A stretch of 64,000 bases of DNA from Panicum virgatum (taxonomy: Eukaryota; Streptophyta; Magnoliopsida; Poales; Poaceae): assembly GCF_016808335.1 (NCBI RefSeq), contig NC_053146.1:12717015-12781014 (forward strand), in the 5' to 3' direction. Made by a program: the position numbers and the translations under genes. Under the pieces are notes generated by a model. The model was not told the DNA's origin and did not search any database. It saw nothing but the letters and a program-made list of their open reading frames with translations. The stretch's first letter is position 1, and the number at the start of each line of letters is the position of its first letter. Positions 21,013-32,065 of the stretch are shown here, piece by piece.

Positions 21013-23690
21013 ATGTCGACCGACAGAAAAGCAGAGGTTTCTGGACAAAACCAGATTCCGATCGATAAGGAGAAGTTGAAGGAAGAACATAATGCAGAAC
21101 TTAAAGCAATCACAGATGCTTTTGAGCAGCAGTGCCTTTTATCCTTCAGCACCAACAGAAGTGGAGAGGTAATCAAAAAGTTCAATTTTCCCACATTTGT
21201 ACCATATGAGGAGCCACAGAAGGAGGACAGGATAATACATCAGATGAATCAAGCGATCGGACATGCTTTTGTGAATCATGCTCCAATCATGGCCAACTAT
21301 GTCCATAATGCTGTGCTCAAGACGCTACAAGATAGGGGGACACCTGGCTTTGTGGGACCGGCTTATCATCAGGCTAGTCACATGGTATTCTCTCCTACTG
21401 GATCGGCTACAGGGACTCGATCGACTACTGGGATGTCACAGATCCATCCTCAAGCTAAGGCTGATGAGGGTGTCATAGATGCCTAGCCGATTAGTACTGT
21501 AGCGTCAACTCAGATTCCTCCTGTGTACACCAATTCTACGCCAATGGCTACATATGCACAGGGGAACTTTATGTCAAGATACCCCGCTGGTTGGGATCCA
21601 ACTACTGGTGTTGGTATGCCTCCAGAGTTTATGATTCCATCTCCAACAGGGCAACCAAGCATGTCGGCTTCTCAGCTGATGAATCAGCAAGTCAATGCGT
21701 CGGCTGCACAACCGACTCAACCTCAAGATACCGCACCAGCTTCACAATCAGCGGCCACACCTATGTCAGTACCTTCGCCAGCGAGCCCAAGCAACGTGTT
21801 GGCCCCATGGCCGACACCTCAACAACAGAATCTGGCGATGATGCTGCAACCCAAGTCTCCTACAGAAGTCCTGGCAAACAGAGTACCTCATGCCAATGGA
21901 GTCACCTGGGTTTTCCAGGATCTTGCGACTGGTTTTGTGCGTCACGTGAATGTGCCTCTTGTAGCACAGCAACAGCCTAATCAGAAGATAGCGCAGAACA
22001 GTCAAGGTAATGAGTTGGTGCTCTACCAATCACTATCTAATCAACCCCCTCAACAAGTCACAGAGACCTCATCGGCTCAGCCGATGACCACACCAAACGT
22101 CCAGCCAGCATCGGCAGCCTTGCCGTTGATTCCACCAGCACCACAGGCAACATCAGCTGGCAGTCAACTGATTGACTGGGCATCCAAGATTGCTGAGGTG
22201 ATGAGAGATCAGTTTAGTTTGAAGTTAAAGCAGCAGAATCTGATGTACAGAACTCCATATCCGGCTGCTTATGATCAATTGCCATTGCCCCACAAGTACA
22301 AGCTTCCGGATTTCACCAAGTTTTCTGGATAAAGGGAAGTCTCCATAGTAGAACACATCAACAGATTCATCATACAATGTGGAGAAGTAGCTCAACACAA
22401 TGCATTAAAAGTGCGTTTATTTTCTATGTCCTTGTCTGGATCGGCCTTTACGTGGTTCGCTACGTTACCAGCCAACTCCATTATATACTGGGCCGATCTA
22501 GAGAAACAATTCCACCAGTTCTTCTACTCTGGTATAGAAGAGATAAAGATGATCGATTTGACTAACCTGAGGCAATGGAATGATGAATTGGTTGCTGCCT
22601 TTATTCAGAGGTTCAGAGATATCAAGAACCGGTGCTTTAGTTTGGTTCTATCTAATCAGCAGCTTGCAGAGGTTGCCTTCCAAGGACTCCTGCCACACAT
22701 CAAGGAGAAATATGCTTCTCAAGAGTTCTACAACATCAGTCAAATGGCCAACAGGATGACAGGAGAGGCAAGATCGTATGAGCAGAAAAGAAGCAACTTC
22801 TAGAAAAAGGTTAACTTCGTTGACTGATCAGATGCTTCTGATTCAGATGATGATCAGATGGTGGGATTGGCTGAGTGAGTTCAGAACAATAATAAGCCGA
22901 TTTCATGTCCTTTTGGTAACAAAGAGCCCAAAAAGTATGTGTTTGATATTACCAAGACTGACAAGATCTTCGACCTATTGCTGTCAAAAGGGCAGATCAA
23001 ACTAAAGCCATATCATACAATTCCGACAGATCAGGAGTTGAAGAATATCAAGTACTGTAAGTGGCACAACGCAATATCTCATGACACCAATGAGTGCAAA
23101 GTGTTTCATCAGCAGATACAATCGCCTATAGAGCAGGGTATGCTCAAGTTTGAGACAACCAAAAACCGATGAAGATTGATGGACATCCTTTTCTAGCAAA
23201 CATGGTGGATGTTGGAAAGAAGGGAAACACATTGCAAACAAAGATGCCCACATCACAATCGGCCAAAGAATCTGGGGCTATTGATCCCAAAGCGCAGATA
23301 ATGGCCGATGAAGCCAAAGGTAAAGGGCCGCAACAGAAAGAATAATCAGTGGTTCCTAAGAAGAAGGTCACATCTCAGATGCTGCTAAACAAATTTCAAC
23401 GTGATCAAGAGAGAAGACAGTACAGGAAAGAGTCTGCATGACGACATGAGGGGCATTGGAGATGTCCTTTCTTTATGTACTGTTGGGAAGAAGGGTTGAT
23501 TCTGCCGACAGTGGATAATTGTCCAGAGTGCAACAGTTTCTATCGTGAAGACTGATTGTATAAGAAGCCACGTTTTGACCAGAGGCCTCAAGGGCTGATC
23601 ATTAGAGAGAGAGGTGATGATAAACACGTCTCTGTATATGATCGGCTGGGGGGCAGGGCTTCTGTGCATGATCGGCTGGGGGCAGGACCA
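21013..23690 (+). pseudogene. gag: Element 3 gag with CHHC knuckle and a second Cys-rich module
   Basis: The likely start is ATG 21013 (MSTDRKAEVSG); the earlier ATG lies inside the primer-binding site. One frame runs to 23170 with only three stops (21484, 22330, 22801). An N-terminal helical region, a Gln/Pro-rich linker, and a Gag core (FTWFATLPANSI, YWADLEKQFHQFFYSG, FIQRFRDIKNRC) come first. The knuckle CKWHNAISHDTNEC (about 23058-23100) has pattern C-x2-H-x4-H-x4-C. After a frameshift near 23165 come KPMKIDGHPF, a C-x6-C-x13-C-x2-C module (CPFFMYCWEEG ... CPEC, about 23464-23535) and repeated (V/S)xDRLGGRAS words. Confidence 0.82.
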
Positions 23691-24685
23691 TGCTACGTGA
23701 TCCTGCAGAAGGAAGGATTCCTGCCGATGGGCGAGTTGAACAAGCCGCTACTGTTCAAGTACCAGATGAATACCCACACCGCAGAAATCTGGAGAGAGAG
23801 CCTGTTCATGACAACATTGATCGGCCTCGGTGGTGCCCAGGAGGTTTGACCAGATCACAGAAGAGACGAGTCCAGAGGCTGCGTCAGACAGAGGCACTAG
23901 AGGAAGAAGAAAGAAGAGAAACTCCCAGGAGGGGAGTCAAATCTGAAGTTTGGCGTGTCAAGCCAAAGGCCGATGAAGGTCAGCAATCAGGGTCATCGGC
24001 AGCGCCTATTAATATGATCTTCATGCTACCCAGTGAGTTCATGGCTCTAGGTGATGATTGTAAGGAGCAAGACTTGGAAGAGGCTATGGCTCAGCTAAAT
24101 TTGGAGCCTGTAACAGCTACTTTTGAGAAACCAAAAGATGAAAAACACAAACATCTTAAAGCTCTGTTCTTGAAAGGATTTGTTGATGGTAAACCTGTCA
24201 CGAAAATGCTGGTGGATGGAGGAACAGCGGTGAATATAATGCCTTATGCCATGTTACGCAAGCTCGGAAAGAGTAGTGAAGACTTGACCAAGACATATAT
24301 GATGCTCAAGGATTTTGAAGAAGTTGTATCCCCGGCAGTTGGGGCATTGTGTGTTGATTTAATCACCGGCAGTAAGACTCTTCCTACTACTTTCTTTGTC
24401 ATTAATGGGAAGGGATCATACAGTTTGCTATTGGGGAGAGATTGTATTCATGACAATTATTGCATACCATCTACTATGCATCAATGCCTTATACAATGGA
24501 TCGGCGATGTTGTTGAAGTCATTGCTGCCGATTCATCGTTCAGCATTGCATCGACAGAGGCTTGTGAAGAAAATTATGAAAGAGTAAAATGTTTTTCTAG
24601 ACAAGCATGGGAAGCAGAGTTTCTGAAAGTCGCCGATTATGAGATATCATTGAGTTCAGCAATTGGATCTATATATGAATCTTGA
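23690..24685 (+). CDS. pro: Element 3 aspartic protease region (open frame)
   Basis: An open frame of 331 codons. It enters through the conserved box RWCPGGLTRSQKRRVQ (about 23840-23885), then an acidic stretch. The retropepsin domain has active site MLVDGGTAVNIMP (about 24205-24245) and the second conserved segment LLLGRDCIH (about 24428-24455). Catalytic Asp and the following G-G/T are intact. The frame ends at 24685 without reaching any RT motif. Probably translated by frameshift or as part of Gag-Pro when the element was active. Because gag upstream is broken, function in this copy is doubtful. Confidence 0.72.
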   Translation: MLRDPAEGRIPADGRVEQAATVQVPDEYPHRRNLEREPVHDNIDRPRWCPGGLTRSQKRRVQRLRQTEALEEEERRETPRRGVKSEVWRVKPKADEGQQSGSSAAPINMIFMLPSEFMALGDDCKEQDLEEAMAQLNLEPVTATFEKPKDEKHKHLKALFLKGFVDGKPVTKMLVDGGTAVNIMPYAMLRKLGKSSEDLTKTYMMLKDFEEVVSPAVGALCVDLITGSKTLPTTFFVINGKGSYSLLLGRDCIHDNYCIPSTMHQCLIQWIGDVVEVIAADSSFSIASTEACEENYERVKCFSRQAWEAEFLKVADYEISLSSAIGSIYES

Positions 24686-24958
24686 ATGACATTGTAAAAG
24701 CTGATGATGCAAACATCAACTAAGTTTTAGTATAGCCAACATAGTGAGTGTCGCCTTTGGAACAAAAAATATAAAGGAAAGCCAGTGGTGTTGTGATAAC
24801 ATTAGCTATGGATGGCCGATATAATTTTGTATCGACCTTAGGGCAATAAAATCCAAAAGGAAAATGATGTATTGGCTGGAGGCAGAGATTGTAAGTTAAA
24901 CATTGCTTACAATACATCAGATTGAAGTTTTTCCCCCACGACAAGAACAAGTAGCAAT

Positions 24959-25333
24959 TTACAAGGATCCAAGGGCATTCTGGATCACAGAAATTGTACG
25001 CAGGCGAATATCATCGGCATCCTGGATCTCTTTGATGGCAGCCTCGGCAGAACCTAGTACTGTTCTGATGCTCTTGTGGAGTTGATAAGTCTGACGAGCT
25101 TGCTCTTGTTTCTCGGCCTCAAGTTGCTGAAGAGCCGTTGGAAGCTGGGATAATTTGTTATCCACATCGGCAATTTCTTGGTTTACTTGTTCTAGCTCTT
25201 TAATGAGACATTCCTGTTTGACTTCCAAGTCTCTTTTAGACTGTTCCATATCTGCCTTGGATTGGGCTAGAGAAGCAATCTTCCCGCGGGTTGTTTCCAT
25301 GAGATTCTTCAGGTCTTCTCTTTGTTTGATCAT
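24959..25333 (-). pseudogene. Antisense coiled-coil segment in element 3
   Basis: A minus-strand open frame of 124 codons, mostly a long heptad-rich helix (MIKQREDLKNLMETTRGKI and on; Gln/Glu/Lys/Leu-rich to the end). It is downstream, on the minus strand, of the plant-mobile-domain segments and is probably the C-terminal part of the same antisense gene. The in-between stretch (25334-26523) would contain introns or degraded exons that I cannot delimit. Confidence 0.5.
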
Positions 25334-26523
25334 TTGCTCTTGGTGGAGCCAATCAGAGAGACGCTTCTGGGCTTTAAGAACAGAGATCTAATGGCTTTCA
25401 ATGTAAGCAGCAGGGTGCAGCGCTTCTTCCAGAGATTCAGGAAGAGTGCCTCTCAGAGACTTTAGAATAATGCGAATTGGCTCAGCATCTTGAACCAGTC
25501 GGCCAATGTCTTGGTTCAGCAACTGGAAGATTTCTTGAAGTTTGGCCTTGGTTTCTTCAGATAGTAAAGCCGATTCTGCTGAGGATGTGGCTTCATCTTC
25601 TGCACCGATGGTTCCAAGTTGAAAAGAAAACAGACTGTTGTCTGGACTGTCCTGTGCCTAGTCTAGGTGGAGGAGGAGATGTTAGTTGGATGATCTCTTT
25701 CTGAATTTCTAAGAATGATGCAATATCTTACTTGAATTTGAGGAACTTCATCAATAATCGGTATAGAGGAAGATGCAAGTAGCAATGCTGGAGCATCAGA
25801 GTCGGGAAGAGCATCTTGTGGGATGATCGATGGCTCTTGCACAATGCTTGATGTTTGCTGAATAGAGGGATCGATGTTAGACGCAGAATTTAATCGGAGA
25901 AGGAAAGATAGTTGTGTTACCTAAATTGGTGAAGCAATTGTTCTGGCCCTCTTGGAAGGAAGATGCTGAATTTGGTATGATAATACAAATATCACATGTC
26001 TGTCAGAAGGTGGTGAATAAACAAGCAAAATACCTGGACTATCGGAGATGTTTGAGAGGCAATTTCTTGGACGTCTTCCTTGTCTGTATCTTCGGTGGTT
26101 ATATCATGGAGTGCCGAATAACATGATCAGCAAGAGATGCATTATAATCAGTAGGAGGAATGAAAGTCGTTTACTACCTTCTGAGCGAGGAGTAGCGTCT
26201 GTTGGGGCATCGGCATCTAGTGCTGGTGCAATAGTCAGAATCTGACTGGAAGAGCCTGGGGTCCTCTGAATTGTTTTCTTAGTGCTAGTCATTTTGCGCT
26301 TCTTGCCAGCAGCAACATCAGCAAGATTTGGTGCATTATAGCCGATGAGAGGGTAATCAGTTGGTGGAGAATATCTGATCGGCTGTCCACTTCTGCTGAT
26401 TGTTGGGGGTGAAGTGCCATCAACCTGTTAAGAGGATTTGTCAGAATGCAGAGAAGCGATGCAAAATGAAATACAACAAGAAAGTTTTCTGTGTTTACCT
26501 CATTGTCGGCACTCTGGTAATTC

Positions 26524-27948
26524 TCATTCAAGGTAATGCAGTAAACCTTTAGTGATCCACAGAAGAGGTGATCTTGCCATTCTGACCACCATTGTACAAA
26601 AGGGGATGGTGGTAAGTGGTGCTATTTGCCAATCGGCTAGCTGTGTCATGTCGATGACAGGCTCCAAACTCTTCAGCCGATTGTACGTAAGAGCAGTGCT
26701 AATTGGGTTTCTTGCCTGCACCTTGTCGGCAAAGTAGAAGAGGGGTGGCACTTGAACAAATCCCAATTGCCTGGCTGCCACTGAAGGATAACAGAATTCA
26801 TAGCCGATTGCACTTTTTCCAGAGGTAAAGTTGGCAGGCAGAATTCTTGGGGATATGATCTCTCTCATGATGTTGGTGGTTCCATCGTCATCCTTCCAAG
26901 AATCAAGACTGAATTTGAAGGGATTCTCATATTCCTTGTTATCATCATGATATGAAAATCAGATGGTGGAATTTTCAGTAAAACCATTGTAGAAACATTT
27001 GAAGAAATCAGTTTTGCCAAAGGTGTTGGAATCATTGGCAATCATGATAGCTGCCTCGCCAAAAGAGGTGCAACGGCGAGTGATTGGGTCTTCCTCTTCA
27101 TCAAATTCTTCAGATGGGAAGGACATTTCTAACAGTATGATACCCATGGTTTTATGCATGTACATGTTCAACCATAGATGGATAAACCACCAGGGGCCTC
27201 CCAAGTTCGAGATTGGTTGACCGGCCCTTAATTTGGCTGATACTTGATGGAGCAGGTGGTAAACTGATCCTAGAAGGTGTTTGCCAAGGGGTACTGGGTT
27301 TCCACTAGCCAGGATTTCGGCCATCTTCAGAGTGTTGTTGGTTGGACCTACTATTTTGCCACAGAAGATGAATTTTTCCAACCACATGTTGAGGAAAGTG
27401 ATGTGTTTCCTAACTGATACGGAACCGGTTTTCATGTTCTCGGTAACATATCTGCTCCAGCCACTGATGGTTCTGGTCTTTATCTTAAAGGAAGCTTGGT
27501 CCAAGAAATTAAAAGCTCAGTCAGAGACAGTGATATTCAGGCCAGTCAACATCATAACATCTAGCAAAGTTGGAGTCATCGAGCCATGACCAAACAAGAA
27601 AGCGTTGATGGCGTCGGACCAGAAGTAGGAAGCCGATGCGAGCATCGGCTCATTCTTGACCATCTCAGATAAAGAAAGGTTCAGGCATTGACTGATATCA
27701 TATTGTTCCCAGTCAGCCCGGTAAACTTTTGCTACTCTACGAAATCAATTCCTCCACCCTGGGGTGACACTCGGCCAAGATCTGAAAGCGAGGGACCAGT
27801 TTGAAGCCATATTCGAAGCTTTGAGAAGGATTCTACCAGTTTCCAGGTTGATTATATCAGTTGGATCTGGATTGCCCATGGGGCCCAGGCAAACCATGCT
27901 AGGTTGCTCGGACAGAGGGATGAGGATCGAGTTCCTAAGGGCCTAGAG
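26524..27948 (-). pseudogene. Antisense plant mobile domain (PMD-like) gene carried by element 3
   Basis: On the minus strand from about 27948 the frame reads PLSEQPSMVCLGPMG, then FRSWPSVTPGWRN, SASYFWSDAINAFLFGHG and MTPTLLDVMMLTGLNI. These phrases are typical of the plant mobile domain (PF10536, 'aminotransferase-like') proteins. A further part follows at 27504-26959 (FLNMWLEKFIFCGKIVGPT, LGKHLLGSVYHLLH) and another at 26868-26524 (FCYPSVAARQLGFVQVPP). Two stops (about 27744 and 27520) and a missing start mark it as degenerate in this copy. Its position replaces the RT/integrase genes. Whether it serves the element or was captured from the host is unknown. Confidence 0.7.
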
Positions 27949-28350
27949 GTGATGGCGGAAAAAAAGGGGAAAATCAAGAACGGTCGCAAATCGCAGATTA
28001 AAATGACATTGCGAGAGAGGATGGGAGTTGTTATACCTGGGGGATCTCGGAAATGGAAGCCATTTGCAGAACTTGGGAGAAGCTTCGGGTACTCGGGGAA
28101 GATGTGCCGGAGTTCAGAGGCGGCGGAGCAAATGAGTTCTTGAGTAGAGAGGAGGATGGCATGAATATGAAGAGTTGTGGAGAAGAAAAGGGGAAAGGGT
28201 ATACTGACGTATTTATAAGATGACCCCACCTCAGAAGTCGGGATTCTGGATTGATAGTTGCAATAGCATGGAGCGCTTTTGAGGCAACCGTTTGAAGGAA
28301 ATAATTATGATTGAGAAATAATTTTGGAGCAAAGGGATATTTCACTCCGA

Positions 28351-28364
28351 AACTGGGGGGCATG
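28351..28364 (+). promoter_or_regulatory. Polypurine tract of element 3
   Basis: AACTGGGGGGCATG directly precedes the 3' LTR start TGTTGACACC. Confidence 0.75.
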
Positions 28365-29386
28365 TGTTGACACCGTTTTTTGGCACGTGTCAAAGGATCG
28401 GTGAGAGAAGGAATGCCAGGTTGGAAATAATGATGATATACAGAAGGAAGATATTGGGCGTGGTTTGATGCCGATCAGATGTCTCGGCATTTTTTAGGCA
28501 GGTTTTGATACGAGACGGTCTCGGTTTGGAAGGCGGTATTTTCTGTTTATTAAAGTAGGTTTCTTAAGATAGAATCATGCGTTGCCGTAATCGGCTATGA
28601 TTGTGTTAGCATGGGGTATAAATATGAGCCCCCAGACTATTGTAAAGATCGATACACATCCAACAAACAAACTTTACTCTACTTGCAATCTACTTTCTCG
28701 TCGGCGACTTCGCCATCTTTTTCTTTCTGCGAGTTCTTTTGAGCTGATCAAGGATGCCTCACATTCGAGCGACTTGGTTTGCTGGTAAGTTTTCATCTAC
28801 CGTGTAAATCTGAGCTTTAGCTTCCGGGCGCATTGCTGTGGCTTCGTTCAGATCTATTCAAAATTTACCGAATTTATCTAAGCTTTGATCTCGGGCGCAT
28901 CGCTGTTTTCTCGTTTAGATTTATTCACAAACTACCCGGCTTAGTGATCTGTTTAATCGGCTGTAAGCTCCTTGTTTATCATGATAAACCTTGCAAAGCC
29001 GATTAGATTGAATTATAAGCTTAGCTTTGTCCAGATCCACACATTCGTGGGTTTGTACATTGTTTCTCGGCACGTGTCGGCTTTAGATCCAGCCGTCTAG
29101 TTGCTTACCGGCATCGGCAGCTCATTGCCGATCCGTTGTAGATCGCTTTTATTACACGCATAGCATACTCGATCCTTTGTGGTCATCTGTATCGGCAGAG
29201 CCTTGCCGATACCCCGCGTAAGAGTGATTCGGAAATCCAGCCGATACACTATTGAATTTGACTGTTTGTTGTTTCCTTATCAATTTACAGGTCAAATTGA
29301 CTGGCACGCCTTGGTTCAAATCTAGTGCAGTCCAGGCTTAGTGTACGGGGCTCCTAGGCTTGGTGTGTGATCATCTCGCGTCAACA
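28365..29386 (+). repeat. 3' LTR of element 3
   Basis: A full-length copy of 1022 bp from TGTTGACACCG to GCGTCAACA. TATA box at 28617-28624. It contains many ATCGGC words and two CGGCA(C/T)-type pairs. Collinear with the 5' LTR from 28552. Confidence 0.93.
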
Positions 29387-30957
29387 CTGGCTTCCTTCCC
29401 CTTTGCCGCCGCGCCGCCTGAGGATGGGGCATGCCCTGACTCCTCCTGCTCTCCGCCGTCCTCTTCTTTCAAAGACGCCGCCGCAGCCTTCTCCGGGGAC
29501 TTCTCCGCCGCTGCAGCCAACACAGATGTGGCATGGGGCTGCGGCCGCACCTCTTCATCGCTCTCCGGCTCGGGGTCGCTCAGCTATAGCGAGAAAGCGG
29601 GCTTTGCGCTCACAGGAGCCGCGGAGATGGGAGCCGCCGGAGTCTTCTCTGGTGCGGTAGCGACCTCACTTGAGCCAACCTCCCCTTCGGAGTCCCCCTT
29701 GCTGCGGAGTGGGGACTCGGAGAAGAGAGCGTCCATCAGGCGGGAGCGATTCGCCGGCCGCGCTCTACCACTACCGCCCCTCCGTTTCTTCTTCTCGAGG
29801 GCGCCGGTGGTCTTGCCACCTCGCGGAGCGGTAGCTTCCTTGGCCACCTTCTTAGCCTTGCCTTCGGCTGCCCCCACGGCCTTGGGGAGCCTTCTCATCG
29901 GCTTCGATAAGCCGAACTTTGGCAACGCACTGGGGAGCCTTGATTTCAAAGAAGACGAACACCAGGTTGTTCCGGGTGCCGCCCAACTTATCACTGAGCA
30001 GCTGGTGCTCCTTGTGTGCTTCGGCCCCGAGGACCTTGTCCACCAGCACTTCAACTGCCACGGGGTCCACATCTGCGAAGGCAGCAAACTATCAAAAAAA
30101 TGAAGCAAAGAGAAACAACTCACCGTCCTTGGTAATACCAAAGGAGGTCGAGAAGTTGGGCATCGGGAGGCCGCCCACCCGCTTCTCCTCGGCTGCCCAC
30201 GAAGAGATCAACCACCCCTCGCGGACAGGAAAACATTTGCACGCCACATACACCTCGATGATGTCTCGGGTCCCGAAGACCTTTGACACCACGCGAAGCA
30301 TCGTGATGAGGGCCTCCTGCTCTGGCGTCTTCTCATCCACCTCCACCACCAGGGGCTCCCTGAGGGGGCCAATCTCCTTCACCACCAGAGGGTGACTCTT
30401 CGTCGCAGCATCGAGAGGAACCTTGTGGTAGAACCACATCGAAGTCCAATCCCCCGACCACTTGTTTCGGTAAGCAACCACAGGCTTGGCACCGTGTCTT
30501 TGAAGGCGAAGGTGTAGACGCCGAACTATGGCTCTGCCTCTGAACCTTCACCATCGCTGGCACGCACGAGCACGGTCTTCGGCTGGAAGTGGCAGCGGAA
30601 GATGCGCGCGAATCCCTCGGTGCTTGGTGTCAATTGTCATGTCTTCATCAACCACATGTAGAGGTTGATATGGAGGAACGGCGTCGGTGTCATTTGGTGC
30701 AGGAAAACTCCGAAGAGCTTGAACACCGCCACAACAGCTGGGTTGAGGGGGAATCGACGGCTAGCGGTGAAGAAGTCATGGAAGACGATCACTCCGTTTG
30801 GATTTGGCTTCGCGGAGGTCTCACCGGACGGAGGTGCATGCGCGAGGCCCGCTTATAGGACTCCTCGCCTCTCCATCTCTCAGATCACGGCCAAGGTCAC
30901 ACCGCTCTTCCCGAGTTCAGAAGTAGCAGGATAGCGGGTTCGTTCCCGCGGAGCCAT
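29387..30957 (-). pseudogene. Tat-A antisense ORF, Transposase_28-like ('putative gypsy type transposon' domain)
   Basis: The minus-strand ATG at 30957 opens MAPRERTRYPATSELG. After two stops the frame reads GVIVFHDFFTASRRFPLNP and VFKLFGVFLHQMTPTPFLHIN, the hallmark of PF04195, found in antisense or accessory ORFs of grass Tat elements. After a frameshift near 30485 it reads VAYRNKWSGDWTSMWFYHK. The C-terminal part (30141-29584) is Ala/Pro/Ser/Lys-rich and disordered. The 3' end is cut by element 3 at 29386. Several stops and shifts make it a pseudogene. Its molecular role is not established; the domain name is historical. Confidence 0.7.
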
Positions 30958-31129
30958 ATCTTCAGAAGAGGCCGTCGTGAAACCAGAAGAAAATGCGTCC
31001 GAAGCGCGACTCGACTAAACAACCCATTCGACGCGTCTGGTGGAGAACCAAGCGCAAAGGCAGAAGGTTTGCCAAGAAGGGGGCCAGGGCTGAGGTGCTG
31101 AAAGCATAGGACCCCAGACCCCCCTGGGC

Positions 31130-31146
31130 CTCAGCTTATATAGTGT
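31130..31146 (-). promoter_or_regulatory. TATA box candidate for the antisense ORF
   Basis: On the minus strand CACTATATAAGCTGAGG lies about 175 bases upstream of the antisense start at 30957. It is well outside the 3' LTR, so it looks like a dedicated promoter rather than LTR-driven antisense transcription. Confidence 0.5.
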
Positions 31147-31431
31147 TGGCCGCCAAACCTCCCTACCCCGATATGTGTGTCACTCAAGGTGCAAAGGCAC
31201 CTTTGCCCCGTGCCCCCGGGGGCACCGTCGTCTTTTGAACAGGGAGTTTAACTGCCTCGCTTTAAAATTATCATTTTTTGTTTTGATTTTCTATCAAATT
31301 CCATAACGAATCCCAAAATATAACCTCGCCTACGGCGAAGTAAGAAATTTTTTCCCTTAAGGCGGCGTTTCACGCGCCCAATTGTCGAGCCTCCGGATCC
31401 CGAGGAGCACCCGCAGCCTCGAGGGGGCTAC

Positions 31432-32065
31432 TGCTGGGGGAGCCACCTTCAGGTGACGAGCGAAGGTGCGGCGCCTGAAGGTCCAAAGATCGAATCCAAG
31501 ACGACTGCGCGGTGCCGTGGCGTGAAGGTCACAGAGCGAAACCTCTCGACGAAGCTTGCGAGCGAAGCCCCGATGATCCGAAGGAGGACCTTCTGTAGGA
31601 CTCGGGCGGGGCGAATCGGATGAAGGCCAGGCGGCGAAGGCCTGTGGGCGAAGGTGCGGGACCGAAGGGCGGACGAACGACAGGAGCACTAGCGGCCGGG
31701 TCCGAAGGTCCGACACGAAGTCTGGAGGCGAAGGTCGCGGAGATTTGCAAAAGGCCCACTTGCCAGTCCAGCTATAATCCACTACCACAGTTGTTATTGT
31801 AATGTTACCTATATACCCGCAGAATATTCCCGAAATCTAGCAGTTACGGGGCATTACGGAAAATTCACACCGAAGAGTAGGTGAGCTGTTGGCTATAAAT
31901 ACCAGTGTAAGTGCAGTTGATGGGACATTGAATACTGAGAGTTATTGCTCGTGCTTTGATTTTCGTGCCACTGTCTTTGGCGCTTCTCTCTCTCTGGAGG
32001 CTTCGCCATCCAAGACTTGAGCTGTTGTGATACTCCTTCGCTCCAAAGGGTATCCTACACCAACA
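31432..32065 (+). repeat. 3' LTR of Tat-A
   Basis: The polypurine stretch CGAGGGGGCTAC (about 31420) precedes TGCTGGGGGAGCC. The LTR ends CACCAACA at 32065. Terminal TGCTGG/CCAACA is an imperfect version of TGTTGG/CCAACA. TATA box GCTATAAATACC at 31892. Length 634 bp. The first half has many GCGAAGG words as in the rest of Tat-A. The expected target duplication would be AGGAT (32066-32070), but its partner is lost with the missing 5' LTR. Confidence 0.82.

Larger units (their letters stand above)
20133..29386 (+). mobile_element. Element 3: non-autonomous Tat-clade LTR element (gag-pro plus antisense gene)
   Basis: LTRs at 20133-20974 and 28365-29386 flank an internal region with primer-binding site, gag, zinc modules and protease. 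RT, RNase H and integrase are absent. Instead 24.7-28.3 kb holds antisense coding segments. The 5' LTR lacks about 187 bases near its start relative to the 3' LTR. No target duplication is found (TGGGG left, CTGGC right), so the left end was altered after insertion. It sits in the 3' spacer of Tat-A. Mobilisation would require RT and integrase from a related element. Confidence 0.88.
2160..32065 (+). mobile_element. Tat-A: old Ty3/Gypsy Tat-lineage element split by three insertions
   Basis: The pieces 2160-6484, 15354-16454, 18996-20132 and 29387-32065 read as one element: gag, protease, RT, RNase H, archaic RNase H, integrase, 3' spacer with an antisense ORF, polypurine tract and 3' LTR. The archaic RNase H domain after the normal RNase H marks the Tat lineage. 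All pieces share a CGAAG-rich style of sequence. The 5' LTR and primer-binding site are absent, so the left end is a truncation at about 2160. The split junctions restore reading frame when the inserts and one target-duplication copy are removed, which is direct evidence for nesting. Confidence 0.85.

Noticed and set aside
20133..29386. Target duplication for element 3
   Set aside because: Flanks TGGGG and CTGGC do not match. The 5' LTR is deleted near its start, so the site cannot be defined.
29360..30103. Plus-strand frame of 247 codons across the element 3 LTR end
   Set aside because: It crosses an LTR boundary and is the complement of the antisense Tat-A ORF. Not a gene.
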